Positions 63,441 to 64,000 of a stretch of DNA of 64,000 bases are shown here, in pieces (position 1 is the stretch's first letter; each line of letters starts with the position of its first letter). Under the pieces are notes generated by a model. It saw only the letters and a list, made by a program, of their open reading frames with translations. It ran no database searches and was not told the origin of the DNA. Source of the DNA: Hydrogenimonas sp. SS33 (GTDB lineage Bacteria > Campylobacterota > Campylobacteria > Campylobacterales > Hydrogenimonadaceae); the NCBI RefSeq assembly GCF_040436365.1, contig NZ_AP026369.1:496001-560000 (forward strand), read 5' to 3'. Position numbers and translations under genes: made by a program.

Positions 63441-64000
63441 CTACTCGTTCATCCATTTTTCGATGAGTGCGGTGTACTTCTCGTAGAGCGCCTTTCCGGC
63501 GCTGTCGTCTCTGGCCTGCAGGTAGAGGTTAAGAAAATCCCCGTAGGTGTCGGGAATCATCAATATCCAGTCGGTCTCGTTCTCCCAAATCTTCACCCCG
63601 TCGACCGTGGAGTGTCGTTTCCCTTTGGCGTATTCGATGAATTTGCGCATCATGACGCCCTTTTTCGCCTGCGGGCAGGGGAGTTTGAAGGTTTTGTAGT
63701 AGAAGGGGTGGATTTCCGCACCGATTTCGGAGAGTTTGACATTGTGCTTGATCAGAAGCTGCAGAATCTTCAGGGTGGCGTACATCGCATCCCGGTGGAG
63801 AGTAAAGTCGGTAAAGGCGAAGTTGCCGTCGATGGTGGCGATGAGGTCATATTCACGCAGTTTGCCCGCCTTGAAGTTGCTGTAGACACCCCGTTCGATC
63901 ACAAGATTCTTGTAGTCGATCATATCGGGCGCCCATGTGGGAAGAAAAACCTTCATCCTGCGCCCTTCGCAGACCGCCTCCAGGTCAAGAAGTTTCAGGA
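63441..64000 (-). CDS. C-terminal part of a sugar-phosphate nucleotidyltransferase/phosphomutase (truncated by window edge)
   Basis: The reading frame is open to the end of the window, so the gene continues beyond 64000; the ATG at 63956 is internal. The visible 186 residues contain LLDLEAVCEGRRMKVF and YDLIATIDGNFAFTDF, and end WENETDWILMIPDTYGDFLNLYLQ. This matches the C-terminal region of bifunctional mannose/glucose-1-phosphate nucleotidyltransferase-phosphoglucomutase proteins, whose last domain carries the phosphate-binding loop (here PDTYGDF-like). It would supply sugar nucleotides or hexose-1-phosphate to the glycogen cluster. Confidence 0.65.
   Translation of the reverse strand, partial: LKLLDLEAVCEGRRMKVFLPTWAPDMIDYKNLVIERGVYSNFKAGKLREYDLIATIDGNFAFTDFTLHRDAMYATLKILQLLIKHNVKLSEIGAEIHPFYYKTFKLPCPQAKKGVMMRKFIEYAKGKRHSTVDGVKIWENETDWILMIPDTYGDFLNLYLQARDDSAGKALYEKYTALIEKWMNE

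Overview
The window is about 57% G+C and looks like chromosomal DNA of a Campylobacterota (epsilonproteobacterial) chemolithotroph, probably a high-GC vent lineage such as Hydrogenimonas or a relative. The main reasons are the long DapD, the histidine kinase H-box reading NIAHQWKQPL, the GH57/GalT/double-GlgA glycogen cluster, the TonB-receptor/GGDEF operon and the dense minus-strand operons with 4-bp ATGA overlaps. The genus is an inference. No rRNA, CRISPR, prophage or replication origin was seen.

Layout. 1-424: the end of an unknown gene, a hairpin repeat and a small ribbon-helix-helix protein. 518-9254 (minus): TetR, patatin, alpha/beta hydrolase, HlyD, MFS, tandem ABC ATPase, two ABC-2 permeases and a small protein, resembling E. 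coli ybiH-ybhGFSR. 9340-14301 (plus, divergent): an EmrA/EmrB/TolC-type tripartite efflux operon and a PagL-like lipid A deacylase; a 17-bp palindrome over a TATAAT box lies between the two operons. 14423-18615: small exported protein, SUI1 factor, ABC-F protein, arsenate reductase-like protein and DapD. 18742-19135: tRNA-Thr(CGT) followed by a tandem duplication of its 3' part and trailer. 19137-31720: acyltransferase, two diguanylate cyclases, RecD2, YgjP-like metalloprotein, phosphomannomutase, YigZ, methyltransferase, and a four-gene operon PPK2, TonB-like receptor, periplasmic protein, diguanylate cyclase. 32187-41674: TamA/TamB, a phosphoethanolamine-transferase-like protein, an FAD oxidoreductase, a DUF2442/broken DUF4160 pair and GlyS. 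41833-48916: a PAS histidine kinase with its regulator, an EAL-domain gene split by an IS3-family element, and a soluble chemotaxis transducer. 48963-51234: housekeeping genes. 51267-64000 (minus): a glycogen/alpha-glucan cluster (MalQ, Pgi, GlgB, GlgA, ROK glucokinase, GlgA, GalT, GH57, and the end of a sugar-phosphate mutase).

The most unusual feature is repetitive DNA woven into gene boundaries and into genes. (i) A roughly 116-bp repeat occurs three times (109, 3846, 25908). Its stem sequences differ between copies but keep pairing, and the second copy is read in frame as about 40 residues of an ABC ATPase. (ii) Degenerate arrays, usually four 7-bp units (TCATTGG-like, GATTCCC-like, GTTCACT-like) or five to six 8-bp units (TTCTCACC-like), sit at many gene junctions. 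They supply start codons, stop codons, a signal peptide (TolC) and 14 in-frame residues of the glucokinase. Inverted four-unit TCATTGG arrays flank a four-helix-bundle gene inside the emrA/emrB junction (10471-10896). The same inverted arrays, with only a 19-bp centre, occur at 5875-5949. Together these suggest a small, undercharacterised mobile element with a gene-carrying and an empty form.

Functionally the window combines envelope and efflux functions, c-di-GMP signalling (two GGDEF proteins with intact inhibitory sites and one disrupted EAL protein) and storage-glucan metabolism.
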